64,000 nt of DNA from Petrolisthes cinctipes (GCA_033782935.1 JAWQEG010002484.1:43833-107832), one strand, 5' to 3'; shown: positions 39,673 through 51,390, numbered from the stretch's first letter. Program-made: numbers and translations. Notes: generated by a model from the letters alone, not told the origin.

Positions 39673-40307
39673 GGTTACAATAATGATAGTTTTTGTTAAT
39701 ATAGTCGAGGGTTGGGACTGTTGGGAGGGGAAGGGGAGGCCACCTATCAATATTTTTGAGGCTGTGTGGCACATTGTCTATTTCCTTTATATATAGAGAG
39801 CATTAATCTTCCTCTTAATTAGAAATCCATTTGAGTTGGAGGCCCTGGGACACACTCGTTGTTGGTACGAAAGTTTGACATCTGTATCGTGCCTTCATAT
39901 GTGGAAGTAGCTATATACTATATTTGATATAATTACTTTGTCATTCGTGTTTGGGGTCCTTCTTGGGCCTTACAAGAGGTTCATTTCAATTTTAGGGGTG
40001 TTCAGGGATTTCATGTGTATGAAGTATTGACACATCTGTGTTATGGCAAGTTAGGGGCCTTCATCTGTATTAGGAGCCTTTAGTGGCCCTCGTCTGTGTT
40101 AGGGGTTTTTGTATGTGTTGAGTTTCCTACTATATGTCAGGAATTCTCGTGTATTAAGTAAGGGTCCTCTTATATTAAGGGACCATGTGCCCTGCAGTGA
40201 CCTGTTACGCTTGTAGCTGTACAGACAATAACTACAGTGTGTAACAATCCGTGTCACACTGAGTTACACGATATATGATAGTAGTATGTCAAAGCCTTAC
40301 CTTTTCA

Positions 40308-40324
40308 CAACAACAACAACAACA

Positions 40325-40364
<40 letters not shown>

Positions 40365-40365
40365 T
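40308..40365 (+). repeat. CAA/CTA microsatellite
   Basis: (CAA)n followed by about 15 (CTA/ACT) units. The unit 2 counterpart near 48928-48950 is much shorter. Confidence 0.95.
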
Positions 40366-40576
40366 GACTGTAGATCATGAGTTGGGAAGATTAAAAGGCA
40401 GTTGTTCTGTACATTAATACATTTTAATTATTTTGATTTTGTCTGGTTGATAATAATTATCTCGTGTTTGTCCTGCACCTGTTGTCACTTGCACTCATCA
40501 CAGACAACACTCGACTCGTGTACATACAGTATGTATGTTGCATCAGATACTGAACACCGTCATGTTGTCACTTTCA

Positions 40577-40733
40577 GGGGATAGTATACTTTTGGTACTT
40601 TGGAGTGTCTTGATTCCTCAAAAGTATGCTAGGAAACAGGACCAGATTAATAAAAATACTGGTGGCCTGCTTCTTGAAGTAATTTTGGATGAATCAGTTG
40701 CTCCAGATATACCACCAGCACTGTACTAACCCC
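40577..40733 (-). mobile_element. Modular palindrome, subfamily A
   Basis: Ends GGGGATAGTATACTTTTGGT and CTGTACTAACCCC. The inner arms TTGATTCCTCAAAAGTATGC and GGATGAATCAGTTG fold back around a GGACCAGATTAATAAAAAT loop side. Counterpart in unit 2: 49162-49317. Confidence 0.85.
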
Positions 40734-41056
40734 ATTAATGTAACAGTATACAGTCACATACAAAAACAATGCCTAACCTTTGATGATTCCTAGTAGCTTA
40801 GAATGATCATGAATGACAGGATTCTTTTTTACTTGAGCAGAAGAGACTCGCTGACTCATTCACATATCATTCACGTCAACATGAATCTAAGAGTACACAC
40901 CATAAAACAAAAAACTATGGAGCAGGAGGGGGTCGGTCTGATAATTCTGTATATAATCGGCACAGTTCATGATAGATGCCCAGGGAATAAACAAGAAATT
41001 TATTCAGTATCCATCGTTTTAAAATGTCAGAATGTTTCACACGATAATTGCACCGA

Positions 41057-41082
41057 TAGTTTTTTTTTTTTTTTTTTTTTTA
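41057..41082. repeat. T homopolymer inside an inverted repeat
   Basis: About 21 T residues sit between CACACGATAATTGCACCGATAG and ATCGTGTGTAAC, whose outer parts are complementary. The unit 2 counterpart (49643-49658) has about 15 T. Confidence 0.85.
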
Positions 41083-41192
41083 TCGTGTGTAACAGAGGAG
41101 AGAGGACATGCAGGACGTTTGACTGTGACTGTAACCAAATGAACCAAATGTCACAGATAATACTGGTGGTCCATAAATCCGTCTCTCTTCAG

Positions 41193-41355
41193 TTAAGGGG
41201 ATAATACACTTTTGATAATTCTGGAGCAAATTATTCTTCCAAACTATTCCAAGCAACATAACACCAATATTTTTGTTCTTCTGGTCCTGTTTCCTGGCAT
41301 ACTTTGGAGAGGAATCAAGGCACTCCAATATACCAGAAGTGTGTTACCCCCTTAA
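41193..41355 (+). mobile_element. Modular palindrome, subfamily A
   Basis: Terminal TTAAGGGGATAATACACTTT pairs with the right end, GTGTGTTACCCCCTTAA. The inner arms are ATTCTTCCAAACTATTCCAA and CATACTTTGGAGAGGAATCA. Counterpart: 49770-49930. Confidence 0.9.
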
Positions 41356-41680
41356 AACGTATCACTGATCACTGATGACCACAACCACGAGGGGAATATA
41401 TTTGAGCATTATGATTATTCACTTGCAGAAAATACAATTAAATAAATACAATAAATTGAGTGAAAGAATAAGGAGTACATAATCATCATCATCATGTGAT
41501 ATGGATACAAGTTGAAAATAATATACTACTAGTAGTTCGGTGCAGACTGCAGTTTAGTATCTAACAATTGCATATCACTGTCATATTGCAGTTAAATATT
41601 GCAAAGTGTAAATATTCACTACAATAATATTATCTGTTCTAAAGGAATTCATATAAAGGAGTGAATTATAAAAGTATCTG

Positions 41681-41851
41681 CTAAGGGGAGATTCTCTTGT
41701 TGGTGAATTGGAAAGTCTACTGTCAGATTCCTCCAAACTATGCCAGAAAACAGACGCCCTCAATGGTACTAATAGCGGATCTGTTTCGTGGTATAGCCTG
41801 GAGGAATCACAAACCTTCCAATTCACCAACAAAAAAAATCGACCCCCTTAA
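41681..41851 (+). mobile_element. Modular palindrome, subfamily B
   Basis: Outer stem TTGTTGGTGAATTGGAAAG pairs with the right arm CTTCCAATTCACCAACAA. The inner arms GATTCCTCCAAACTATGCCA and TGGTATAGCCTGGAGGAATC carry the shared core. Ends are AAGGGG and CCCCTTAA. Counterpart: 50253-50426. Confidence 0.9.
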
Positions 41852-41877
41852 ACCGGTATACATTATATAGTATTTAT

Positions 41878-42035
41878 TTAAGGGGTCTTGTTTTGTGGGT
41901 CAAATGAAGATCTACTGATTCCTCCAAACACATGCCAGGAAACAGACGAGTAAAAGAAGTAATCTGTTTTATAGTACACAGGTTGGAGGAATCAGTAGCC
42001 TTCAAGTTACCCCACAAAAGAAAAGGCCCCCTTAC
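41878..42035 (+). mobile_element. Modular palindrome, subfamily D
   Basis: Left TTAAGGGGTCTTGTTTTGTG then GATTCCTCCAAACACATGCC; right GGTTGGAGGAATCAGTAGCC then CCACAAAAGAAAAGGCCCCC. The core is shared with A-C, with a different outer stem. Counterpart: 50453-50612. Confidence 0.88.
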
Positions 42036-42039
42036 TTAT

Positions 42040-42198
42040 TTAAGGACCCTGTGATCGTGTATGAGAGTTGGTGGTTTCTGATTCCTTCTGACTATGCCAC
42101 GAAACAAGCTCCTTCCATATAGGTGGTGTTTCGTGGTAATATCTGAAGGACTCATTTACCTCCTATTTTCTGACTACATCACAGGGTCCCTTAATTAA
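42040..42198 (-). mobile_element. Modular palindrome, subfamily C
   Basis: TTAAGGACCCTGTGATCG at the left and ATCACAGGGTCCCTTAA at the right. The inner arms are GATTCCTTCTGACTATGCCA and TGGTAATATCTGAAGGACTC. Counterpart: 50616-50774. Confidence 0.88.
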
Positions 42199-42254
42199 TC
42201 TTGTCCCATCACTGAATATTTATACCACATTCAGTATTAAAGTCCAGTGTTAAA

Positions 42255-42416
42255 TTAAAGGAGGTTGTACAGTGTTGGTAAATCTGGACTAACTCATGAT
42301 CTCTCCAAACTATTCCAAGCAACAGGACACCATTATTTTCGTTAAGCTGTTAGTCCTGTTTCCTGGCATACTTTAGGGGGACTCAAAAGTACCAAAAGTG
42401 TACCATATTCCCTTAA
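42255..42416 (+). mobile_element. Modular palindrome, subfamily A
   Basis: TTAAAGGAGGTTGTACAGTG, then CTCCAAACTATTCCAAGCAA, then GTCCTGTTTCCTGGCATACT, ending ACCATATTCCCTTAA. Counterpart 50831-50972 has lost part of the right arm. Confidence 0.85.
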
Positions 42417-42431
42417 GTTTATGAAAGTTTA

Positions 42432-42595
42432 TTAAAGGGACCCTGTGATGTAGTCAGAAAATTGGAGATAATCGAATCCTTCAAACACTCCCACGAAACA
42501 CCACCTACATTAGAGGGACTTGTTTCGTGGCATAGTCAGGAGGAATCAGAAGCCTCCAATTCTCATACATGCACAATCACAGGGTCCTTAATTAA
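42432..42595 (+). mobile_element. Modular palindrome, subfamily C
   Basis: TTAAAGGGACCCTGTGATGT pairs with CACAATCACAGGGTCCTTAA. The loop side has CCCACGAAACACCACCTACA and TTGTTTCGTGGCATAGTCAG. Counterpart: 50997-51152. Confidence 0.9.
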
Positions 42596-42837
42596 CGGGG
42601 GTTATATGTGTGTTGTCAGAAACCGAATTAAATAAAAGCCACTATATCGTCCAAACAGCGCCACAAAACAAATCAATTTAACACTGAGGCAATCCAAGAA
42701 TATGTTTTGACGTGTATTACTCATCCAATTGAATATCGTGACTGGGTTTCCATCATACAATATGTTGCTGTTATTATTTGTTGATAAGCAAAGTGCAATA
42801 CTATATTCAACCTTAACATCAACGACTCACACTCATA

Positions 42838-42839
<2 letters not shown>

Positions 42840-42879
<40 letters not shown>
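42840..42879. repeat. A homopolymer
   Basis: About 40 A residues after CACTCATAC. The counterpart at 51394-51431 is of similar length. Confidence 0.95.
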
Positions 42880-42880
<1 letters not shown>

Positions 42881-43206
42881 AGCATGTATACTTTAATGCT
42901 CACACATAATAATAATAGTATACGTGTACGGTACAGTTACCCTCATTATCATTAATTAATATCTGCCTTGTGATGCCCAGATCTATATATCTATTATAAT
43001 TCGTCTGTAAAAAGGCGGCAGTGAAAAATCCTAAAAATACAGATAAAGAAAAAAAATGCTGCATATTGATCATGGAATGTTTTGTGTGTCAAGCCATGTA
43101 AGTGTATATTAACTCGTGATGAAACTACGAGACAAACCTCATACCATCTATATCGTTCATTATTTTACACCCGACATAGTGACAGTGAATAGTGTCTTCA
43201 GGTTAA

Positions 43207-43386
43207 TTAAGGGGTATAGCCTACTACACTTTTGGTACATTAGAGCTTCTTGATATCTCCAAAGTATATGCAAGGAAACAAGACCACACTGACAAAAATA
43301 GTGTTGTTGTCTTGTTACTTGGATTTTTATTGGAGGAATCATGCAGTTGGTCCAGATTTTCAAACACTGTACGACCACCATAGGGT
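43207..43386 (-). mobile_element. Modular palindrome, subfamily A, expanded
   Basis: TTAAGGGGTATAGCCTACTA, then CTTTTGGTACATTAGAGC, then TCTCCAAAGTATATGCAAGG and TATTGGAGGAATCATGCAG. It is less symmetric than the others. Counterpart: 51756-51934. Confidence 0.75.
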
Positions 43387-43391
43387 AAGAC

Positions 43392-43536
43392 AATAAAATG
43401 TGAGCGAATTGGAGGCTGCTGATTTCTCCAAACTATACCACCAAACAAATCCCTTACTTGTATAATGAGGCAGGTTGTTTCTTGGCATCATTTGGGGGAA
43501 ATCAGAAACCTTCCAAGTCCCTCAATTATACGACAT
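43392..43536 (+). mobile_element. Modular palindrome, divergent subfamily
   Basis: GCGAATTGGAGGCTGCTGAT, then TTCTCCAAACTATACCACC, facing TTGGCATCATTTGGGGGAAA and TCAGAAACCTTCCAAG. The core is recognisable and the ends are eroded. Counterpart: about 51950-52084. Confidence 0.7.
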
Positions 43537-43784
43537 TATTGCTTGGAGGCGTCTCTGTTCCCATACAGTCGTGAATAAAAGCTTCTGGTTTATTAATTAA
43601 GGCTTTCTGTGACAGGATTGTGACTCACGGATCTGTTACTTACAACAAGGCACCACAGTCACTACATTATATACTTTTCTAAATCCCAGCTGATGATCCA
43701 GTATCGTAGATGTGACACCTGTACACTACTCACAGCTGTTCTGTATACATACGTTACTCTCCCTGTTACAATACTCAAACGTGG

Positions 43785-43998
43785 TACAGCTACAATCAAA
43801 TATCCACCGACACTTTCCTTCTATCTTAGTAAATATCTTGGTAATAAAAAACTACACGTGTGTGATATTGCAGCACCTCATAATAATAATTGAGGGGGTT
43901 GAGTTGACGTAAGGTGTTGTATGATTATATTTTGACATGATACTGATTTATTTGCACGATGGAAGGAAAGTGTCGGTGGTTATTTGATTGTGGCTGTA
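43785..43998. mobile_element. Mariner-type MITE, family M222, copy 2
   Basis: TACAGCTACAATCAAATATC at the left; the right end reverse-complemented is TACAGCCACAATCAAATAAC; then CACCGACACTTTCCTTC on both. TA flanks. Confidence 0.85.
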
Positions 43999-44621
43999 CC
44001 TGTACAATACTTTCAACTGGTGTCTGATCTCGCTGGCTCCCCTGGTAAACATAAACAAGAAGAACTACAACATTATATTATTTTGATTGGTCATATTTAC
44101 AACGAACAATCACAGCTTCTATTCTATATTTTTTCACAAATGAAGCTCTGAGTTGATTGACACTTTACCAAACCGACTGTAATGTGTTGATGTCACATTC
44201 ACGATTTTGGCTTATCAGATGAAAAATAAAAATTATAATAAAACAAGCAAGATGGACAGCCCCAACACATCTATTGACACCCATTATCCTTAGCTCCTTA
44301 CTGTATATATTACGGTGTTAAATCTATGAATGATATACAGATGACATTAAGGTGCTTGGTTGTTGTTTTTATTCATTCCTGGCAGAAATGTACAGACTCA
44401 TTCATCTCATTTCTCAGCTTTGTCTGTAAATGTAATACAAACGAGGATAGACAACCTTACATCTAACCCTTCCACAACAACAAGCTAATTCTGTAAAAAT
44501 GCAGTGCGAAAGGAACAGGTGCAATTTGGATACATAAATAATAATAATTATAGGATATAATATACCCTCCACGGCCAATCACACGATTTATATACAGAGA
44601 AAAGATTAGACCCATACAGAC

Positions 44622-44790
44622 CCTTAATAATATATATACTTTTGGTATATTAGAGCACCATGAATTCCTCCAACGTATGCCATGCAGGAAACAGGACCGA
44701 ATTAACAAAAATAAAGGTGGCCTGTTGCTTGGAATAGTTTGTAGGAATCAATTGTTCCATATTCACCAACACTGTACTACTATACCCCCT
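44622..44790 (-). mobile_element. Modular palindrome, subfamily A
   Basis: CTTTTGGTATATTAGAGCAC, then ATTCCTCCAACGTATGCCAT, then GCCTGTTGCTTGGAATAGTT, then CACTGTACTACTATACCCCC. It directly abuts the next element. Counterpart: 53180-53346. Confidence 0.82.
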
Positions 44791-44907
44791 ACCGATTTCC
44801 TCCATAGTGTGCCACAAAACAGGTCACCTATAACGAGGTGCTGTTCCTTTTCACAGTTTGGAAGAATCACTTGTCTCAATATTTAACAACAACACACACT
44901 TCCTTAA
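44791..44907. mobile_element. Modular palindrome, truncated
   Basis: GATTTCCTCCATAGTGTGCC and AGTTTGGAAGAATCACTTGT face each other around AGGTCACC...GAGGTGCTG. The left outer stem is lost. Counterpart: 53347-53460. Confidence 0.7.
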
Positions 44908-45070
44908 TTAAGAGGATAGTACAGTGTTGGTAAAGCTGGAGCAACTTATTCCTCCAAACTATACCAGGCAACATGATACCATTGTTTATGTCATTCTGGT
45001 GCTGTTTCCTGGCATACTTTGGAGGAATCAGGGCGTTCTAATGCATCAAAAGTATACTATGTCCCTTAAG
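44908..45070 (+). mobile_element. Modular palindrome, subfamily A
   Basis: TTAAGAGGATAGTACAGTGT, then ATTCCTCCAAACTATACCAG, then GGCATACTTTGGAGGAATCA, ending AAAGTATACTATGTCCCTTA. Counterpart: 53461-53626. Confidence 0.9.
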
Positions 45071-45139
45071 AAATCACTCATAGGTTACGAATGATTGGGG
45101 GGGGGGGGGCAAGAAATAAATGACCCACACATGCACCAT

Positions 45140-45309
45140 TCAGGGGAAAAAAATTTGTGTTGGTAAATCTGGAGCAACTGAATCCTCCTCTAAACTATTC
45201 CAAGCAACAGAACACCATTATTTTTGTTCATCTGGTCCTATTTCCTGACATACTGTACTTTGGAGGAATCAAGGCACTCCAATGTAACGAAAGTGAATTA
45301 CCCCCTTAA
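45140..45309 (+). mobile_element. Modular palindrome, subfamily A
   Basis: GTGTTGGTAAATCTGGAGCA, then CTCTAAACTATTCCAAGCAA, then TACTTTGGAGGAATCAAGGC, ending TTACCCCCTTAA. The unit 2 counterpart (53694-53866) still begins TTAAGGGGG, so the left end here is secondarily damaged. Confidence 0.88.
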
Positions 45310-45785
45310 ACCAAAACAAAACACCACGCCACGACCACCACCACCACCACCATGCACTCAAAAGGCATAATTATAGATATCTACAGAATGCTGGAGGGGA
45401 TAAATGGTAGAAAATACAAAGCGTGTGTGATGGTGGACAGTATATAGTTTATTACATGTTTTTATGGTCGTGTTGTTCATTTATCTATTTTCGTTATACT
45501 TGGTCTCACTCAATATATATTTTTTCATTGATCTTAATTAAGGCATATTATTTTCTAGTTTCTGTTTCTCCCGAGCAAATGTTTTCTGATTATTTTCATT
45601 ATTTCCACCGAATAAGTTTTGGTTTCTGTTTCTCCCTTGAAAAAAAAAACTAATTTGACATGAACTTCAATTTGACGGCCACGAGTACTAATTTGTCGCA
45701 ACAGAATTTAAACTTCCATCACACAATCTAGCATCCTTTCATGAATATCACAACAAACGAATACCACAGTGCGATTTTTTTTTAA

Positions 45786-45940
45786 CTTGGCGAAAATGCA
45801 GATTCTCATTTAGCTGCTGTTGTCACCCTTTGATAATGCTGTGAAAATTATTGATACAGTTTGTTTAGGCTTATATTATAACATTTACTGGTACCAATAA
45901 GATGAAAACTGAGATGAGGAATCAGGTGCATTTTCGCCAG
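45786..45940. mobile_element. Foldback MITE, CTTGGCG family
   Basis: The left end CTTGGCGAAAATGCAGATTC and the reverse complement of the right end, CCTGGCGAAAATGCACCTGA, continue as CTCATTTAG / CTCATCTCAG. Counterpart in unit 2: 54356-54510. Confidence 0.75.
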
Positions 45941-46345
45941 GTCCAGAAAATGTCCCATTCGTACGTAATCTTTCTCCCATACGGTACAGTCATAATCAAA
46001 TGTCGTGTTGCACCTCCGGTCTGATTATGAATTTTGAGATTCACACTAATATTATGAGTGAATGAAAAGTATTGCCGTCGCTTTTTCTGCTTGACAATGA
46101 ACTGTTAGACTCATGGACTATCTATATATTTTTCTTCTCAATTCTTCACAAGGTATAAATTTCAGAACTCAACGAGACTCAATGAACTTTTAGACTCATG
46201 GACTTTCTATCTATAAATATTTTTCTCAATTCCTCACAAGTATAAATCTCAAAACTCAACACGAGGGAGTAGAGATAACATGCAGGAGTTTGATGATGAG
46301 TGCACAGTATAGAATATAGATGAAGACACACACACACAGGAGCGA

Positions 46346-46513
46346 CTCAAGGGAGGGAGGCCATCTCTTCTTGACGACTTTGAGGGCTATTGATTCCTTT
46401 AAACTATGCCATGCCAGGAAACAGACAAAAAACTTCAGTATACCAGTAAGTCGAATCCGTGTTGTACCGTACGTAGTTTGGAGGAATTTGTGACCTTCCC
46501 TATCGCCCACAAG
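46346..46513. mobile_element. Modular palindrome, divergent subfamily F
   Basis: CTATTGATTCCTTTAAACTA then TGCCAGGAAACAGAC, facing TACGTAGTTTGGAGGAATTT and ending GCCCACAAGATTAAG. The outer arms barely match the other subfamilies. Counterpart: 55011-55180. Confidence 0.75.
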
Positions 46514-46514
46514 A

Positions 46515-46675
46515 TTAAGGGGATAGTACAGTGTTGGTAAATCTGGAACATATGATTCCTCCAAACTATTCCAGCCAACAGGCCACCATTATTTTTGTTA
46601 TTCTGGTCCTGTTTCCTGTCATACTTTGGAGGAATTAAGGCACTCCAATGTACAAAAAGTATACTCTCCCCTTAA
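46515..46675 (+). mobile_element. Modular palindrome, subfamily A (best example)
   Basis: TTAAGGGGATAGTACAGTGT at the left; the right end is AAAGTATACTCTCCCCTTAA, giving a near-perfect TTAAGGGG/CCCCTTAA terminus. The inner arms are GATTCCTCCAAACTATTCCA and TCATACTTTGGAGGAATTAA around CCATTATTTTTGTTATTCTG. Counterpart: 55180-55340. Confidence 0.92.
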
Positions 46676-46770
46676 TAAACTGGACAAGATTTTGATAAAC
46701 AAGGCAGACAGAAGCTCCCGAGTGTGTTACAAGTTACTACCACCAACCAAACAATAATATCACATAGGTA

Positions 46771-46944
46771 CACTCGCAATCCAAAATATGTATCCAGGCT
46801 TGCTTCGAATTAATAGCCTGATCGAGAATTAAGCGAGCTCAAGCGAATATGAAACAGGATAAGGGTTGTAATTGGTGGTTCACTAGTATGTCAAATGATT
46901 CGAAACTTCAACAAGACCTGGATACAAATTTTTGATTGCGAGTG
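46771..46944. mobile_element. Tc1/mariner-type MITE, CACTCGC family
   Basis: TA-flanked; ends CACTCGCAATCCAAAATATG and (reverse-complemented) CACTCGCAATCAAAAATTTG, both followed by TATCCAGG. Unit 2 copy: 55436-55609. Confidence 0.85.
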
Positions 46945-47125
46945 TACATGAAAACAATACGCATGTTAACCCTATATGTATCGAATCTTCTGTCTGTATT
47001 TGCATTTTTCCAAACCTGAGTAACAGAAACTATTAACTTCGGCCACCATTCTCAAAACACCTTCAGATCTATAGTATAAAATATGAGTGTGAATACTGTC
47101 AACAAGATGCAATACAAAATAATTA

Positions 47126-47297
47126 TTAAGGGAACTGTCTATCGTCTGTTGTCGTCGAATTAGTGGGCTATTAATTCCTCCAAGCTATGCCATAAAACAG
47201 AACCCCTATATTCGTACACTGAGATAGTCTGTTTCCCGACACAGTTTAGGGGAATTATTAGTCGTCCAATTCGCCAGCATCAAATTGTTCCCTTTAA
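47126..47297 (+). mobile_element. Modular palindrome, subfamily E
   Basis: TTAAGGGAACTGTCTATC at the left and AATTGTTCCCTTTAA at the right. The outer stem GTCGAATTAGTGGGCTATTA pairs with TTATTAGTCGTCCAATTCG. The inner core is ATTCCTCCAAGCTATGCCAT. Counterpart: 55791-55964. Confidence 0.88.
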
Positions 47298-47461
47298 GTT
47301 CGACTAGACTGTATTCTGATAAAAGGACGAACGTTTGACATAATAAACACGTGTGCTTGGGGAATTGATTAAAGCTTATTGTTTTATATACGTTAATGTA
47401 TATATAATATGTACAGAGTTCATGCATTCTGTCAACTTATATCCAGAGAATCATGCACCCT

Positions 47462-48270
47462 ACGACCCAATCCACACACACTGCAACACAACACAACACA
47501 CACGATACACAACCCACCACACACGCAACACAACACAACACACACGCAACACAACCCAACACACACGCAACACAACACATACATACTCCGCAACAACACA
47601 CCACACACGCAACACAACACACCACACACGCAACACAACACACCACACACGCAACACAACACAACACAACACACACGCAACACAACACACCACACACGCA
47701 ACACAACCCAACACACACGCAACACAACACAACACACACGCTACACAACCCACCACACACGCAACACAACACATACATACTCCGCAACAACCCACCACAC
47801 ACGCAACACAACACATACATACTTCGCAACAACACAACACACACGCAACACAACACATACACACATACTTCGCAGCAACCCACCACACCGCACCACACGA
47901 CACACTGCAGTCCACCACACCACCATGAACATTACCCACAACACATCACAGCATACCAATGATATTCCGAGCAGTTACCCACAACCCACACTACACACTG
48001 TAATACAACTCATCACACTCCACACCACACCACACCACACTCTGCAACACAGCACAACTCAACCACACCCTGCAACACAACGCATCACACCACAATCCAC
48101 ACTCTGCAACACAACGCATCACACTCCACCACACAACACAACACAATCCACACACTGCAACACAACGCATCACACTCCACCACACAACACAACACAATCC
48201 ACACAAGGCATCACACTCCACACCACACACACTGCAACATAACACAACACACTCCCCACCACACACACTG
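47462..48270 (+). repeat. ACACAACAC / ACACGCAACACA satellite-like array
   Basis: Long array of ACACAACACACACGCAAC units with CATACATACTCCGCAACAAC interruptions, then a looser CACACTGCAACACAACGCAT array. All large open frames here (on both strands) come from this low-complexity repeat and are not genes. Unit 2 counterpart: 56146-56765. Confidence 0.95.
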
Positions 48271-51200
48271 CAATAATGATAGTTTTTGTTAATATAGTCG
48301 GGGGTTGGGTCTGTTGGGAGGGGAAGGGGAGGCCACCTATCAATATTTTTGAGGCTGTGTGGCACATTGTCTATTTCCTTTATATATAGAGAGCATTAAT
48401 CTTCCTCTTAATTAGAAATCCATTTGAGTTGGAGGCCCTGGGACACACTCGTTCTAGGTACGGAAGTTTGACATCTGTATCGTGCCTTCATATGTGGAAG
48501 TAGCTATATACTATATTTGATATAATTACTGTACTTTGATTCATTCGTGTTTGGGGTCCTTCATGGGCCATACAAAAGGTTCATTTCAATTTTAGGGGTG
48601 TTCAGGGATTTCATGTGTATGAAGTATTGACACATCTGTGTTATGGAAAGTTAGGGTCTTTCATCTCTATGAGGAGCCTTTAGTGTCCCTCGTCTGTGTT
48701 AGGGGTTCTTGTATGTGTTGAGTTTCCTACTATATGTCAGGAATTCTCGTGTATGGTAGAGGCAATCATCTGTATTAAGTAAGGGTCCTCTTATATTAAG
48801 GGACCATGTGCCCTGCAGTGACCTGTTACGCTTGTAGCTGTACAGACAATAACTACAGTGTGTAACAATCCGTGTCACACTGAGTTACACGATATATGAT
48901 AGTAGTATGTCAAAGCCTTACCTTTTCACAACTACTACTACTACTACTATGACTGTAGATCATGAGTTGGGAAGATTAAAAGGCAGTTGTTCTGTACATT
49001 AATACATTTTAATTATTTTGATTTTGTCTGGTTGATAATAATTATCTCGTGTTTGTCCTGCACGTGTTGTCACTTGCACTCATCACAGACAACACTCGAC
49101 TCGTGTACATACAGTATGTATGTTGCATCAAATACTGAACACCGTCATGTTGTCACTTTCAGGGGATAGTATACTTTTGGTACTTTGGAGTGTCTTGATT
49201 CCTCAAAAGTATGCTAGGAAACAGGACCAGATTAATAAAAATACTGGTGGCCTGCTTCTTGAAGTAATTTGGATGAATCAGTTGCTCCAGATATACCACC
49301 AGCACTGTACTAACCCCATTAATGTAACAGTATACAGTCACATACAAAAACAATGCCTAACCTTTGATGATTCCTAGTCGCTTAGAATGATCATGAATGA
49401 CAGGATTCTTTTTTACTTGAGCAGAAGAGACTCGCTGACTCATTCACATATCATTCACGTCAACATGAATCTAAGAGTACACACCATAAAACAAAAAACT
49501 ATGGAGCAGAAGGGGTCGGTCTGATAATTCTGTATATGATCGGCACAGTTCATGATGGATGCCCAGGGAATAAACAAGCAATTTATTCAGTATCCATCGT
49601 TTTAAAGTGTCAGAATGTTTCACACGATAATTGCACCGATAGTTTTTTTTTTTTTTTTATCGTGTGTAACAGAGGAGAGAGGACATGCAGGACGTTTGAC
49701 TGTGACTGTAACCAAATGAACCAAATGTCACAGATAATGCTGGTGGTCCATAAATCTGTCTCTCTTCAGTTAAGGGGATAATACACTTTTGATAATTCTG
49801 GAGCAAATTATTCTTCCAAACAATTCCAAGCAACAAAACACCAATATTTTTGTTCTTCTGGTCCTGTTTCCTGACATACTTTGGAGGAATCAAGGCACTC
49901 CAATATACCAGAAGTGTGTTACCCCCTTAAAACGTATCACTGATCACTGATGACCACAACCACGAGGGGAATATATTTGAGCATTATGATTATTCACTTG
50001 TAGAAAATACAATTAAATAAATACAGTAAATTGAGTGAAAGAATAAGAAGGAGTACATAATCATCATGTGATATGGATACAAGTTGAAAATAATATACTA
50101 CTAGTAGTTCGGTGCAGACTGCAGTTTAGTATCTAACAATTGCATATCACTGTCGTATTGCAGTTAAATATTGCAAAGTGTAAATATTCACTACAATAAT
50201 ATTATCTGTTCTAAAGGAATTCATATAAAGGAGTGAATTATAAAAGTATCTGCTAAGGGGAGATTCTCTTGTTGGTGAATTGGAAAGTCTACTGTCAGAT
50301 TCCTCCAAACTATGCCAGAAAACAGACGCCCTCAATGGTACTAATAGGGAATCTGTTTCGTGGTATAGCTTGGAGGAATCACAAACCTTCCAATTCACCA
50401 AAAAAAAAAAAAATCGACCCCCTTAAACCGGTATACATTATATAGTATTTATTTAAGGGGTCTAGTTTTGTGGGTCAAATGAAGATCCACTGATTCCTCC
50501 AAACACATGCCAGGAAACACACGAGTAAAAGAAGTAATCTGTTTTATAGTACACAGGTTGGAGGAATCAGTAGCCCTCAAGTTACCCCACAAAAGAAAAA
50601 GGCCCCCTTACTTATTTAAGGACCCTGTGATCGTGTATGAGAGTTGGTGGTTTCTGATTCCTTCTGACTATGCCACGAAACAAGCTCCTTCCATATAGGT
50701 GGTGTTTCGTGGTAATATCTGAAGGACTCATTTACCTCCTATTTTCTGACTACATCACAGGGTCCCTTAATTAATCTTGTCCCATCACTGAATATTTATA
50801 CCACATTCAGTATTAAAGTCCAGTGTTAAATTAAAGGGGGTAGTACAGTGTTGGTAAATCTGGACTAACTCATGATCTCTCCAAACTATTCCAAGCAACA
50901 AGACACCATTATTTTTGTTAAGCTGTTAGTCCTGTTTCCTGATGTACCAAAAGTATACCATATTCCCTTAAGTTTCTGAAAGTTTATTAAAGGGACCCTG
51001 TGATGTAGTCAGAAAATTGGAGATAATCGAATCCTTCAAACACTCCCACGAAACACCACCTACATAAGAGGAACTTGTTTCGTGGTATATAGTCAGGAGG
51101 AATCAGAAGCCTCCAATTCTCATACATGCACAATCACAGGGTCCTTAATTAACGGGGGTTATATGTGTGTTTTCAGAAACCGAATTAAATAAAGGCCACT

Positions 51201-51390
51201 ATATCGTCCAAACAGCGCCACAAAACAAATCAATTTAACACTGAGGCAATCCAAGAATATGTTTTGACGTGTATTACTCATCCAATTGAATATCGTGATT
51301 GGGTTTCCATTATACAATATGTTACTGTTATTATTTGTTGATAAGCAAAGTGCAATACTATATTCAACCTTAACATCAACGACTCACACT

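Larger units (their letters stand above)
39678..48270 (+). repeat. Tandem segmental duplication, unit 1
   Basis: 8593 bp that match 48271-56752 in the same order and orientation, with small substitutions, microsatellite length changes and a few indels. The unit contains about 16 modular palindromes, three other MITE families, a CAA/CTA microsatellite, A and T homopolymers and a terminal ACACAACAC array. No host gene was recognised in it. Confidence 0.95.

Noticed and set aside
47353..48242. Open frames of up to 277 codons rich in Thr/His/Asn, and Cys/Val-rich frames on the other strand
   Set aside because: They are translations of the ACACAACAC array, change frame freely, and recur in shortened form in unit 2.
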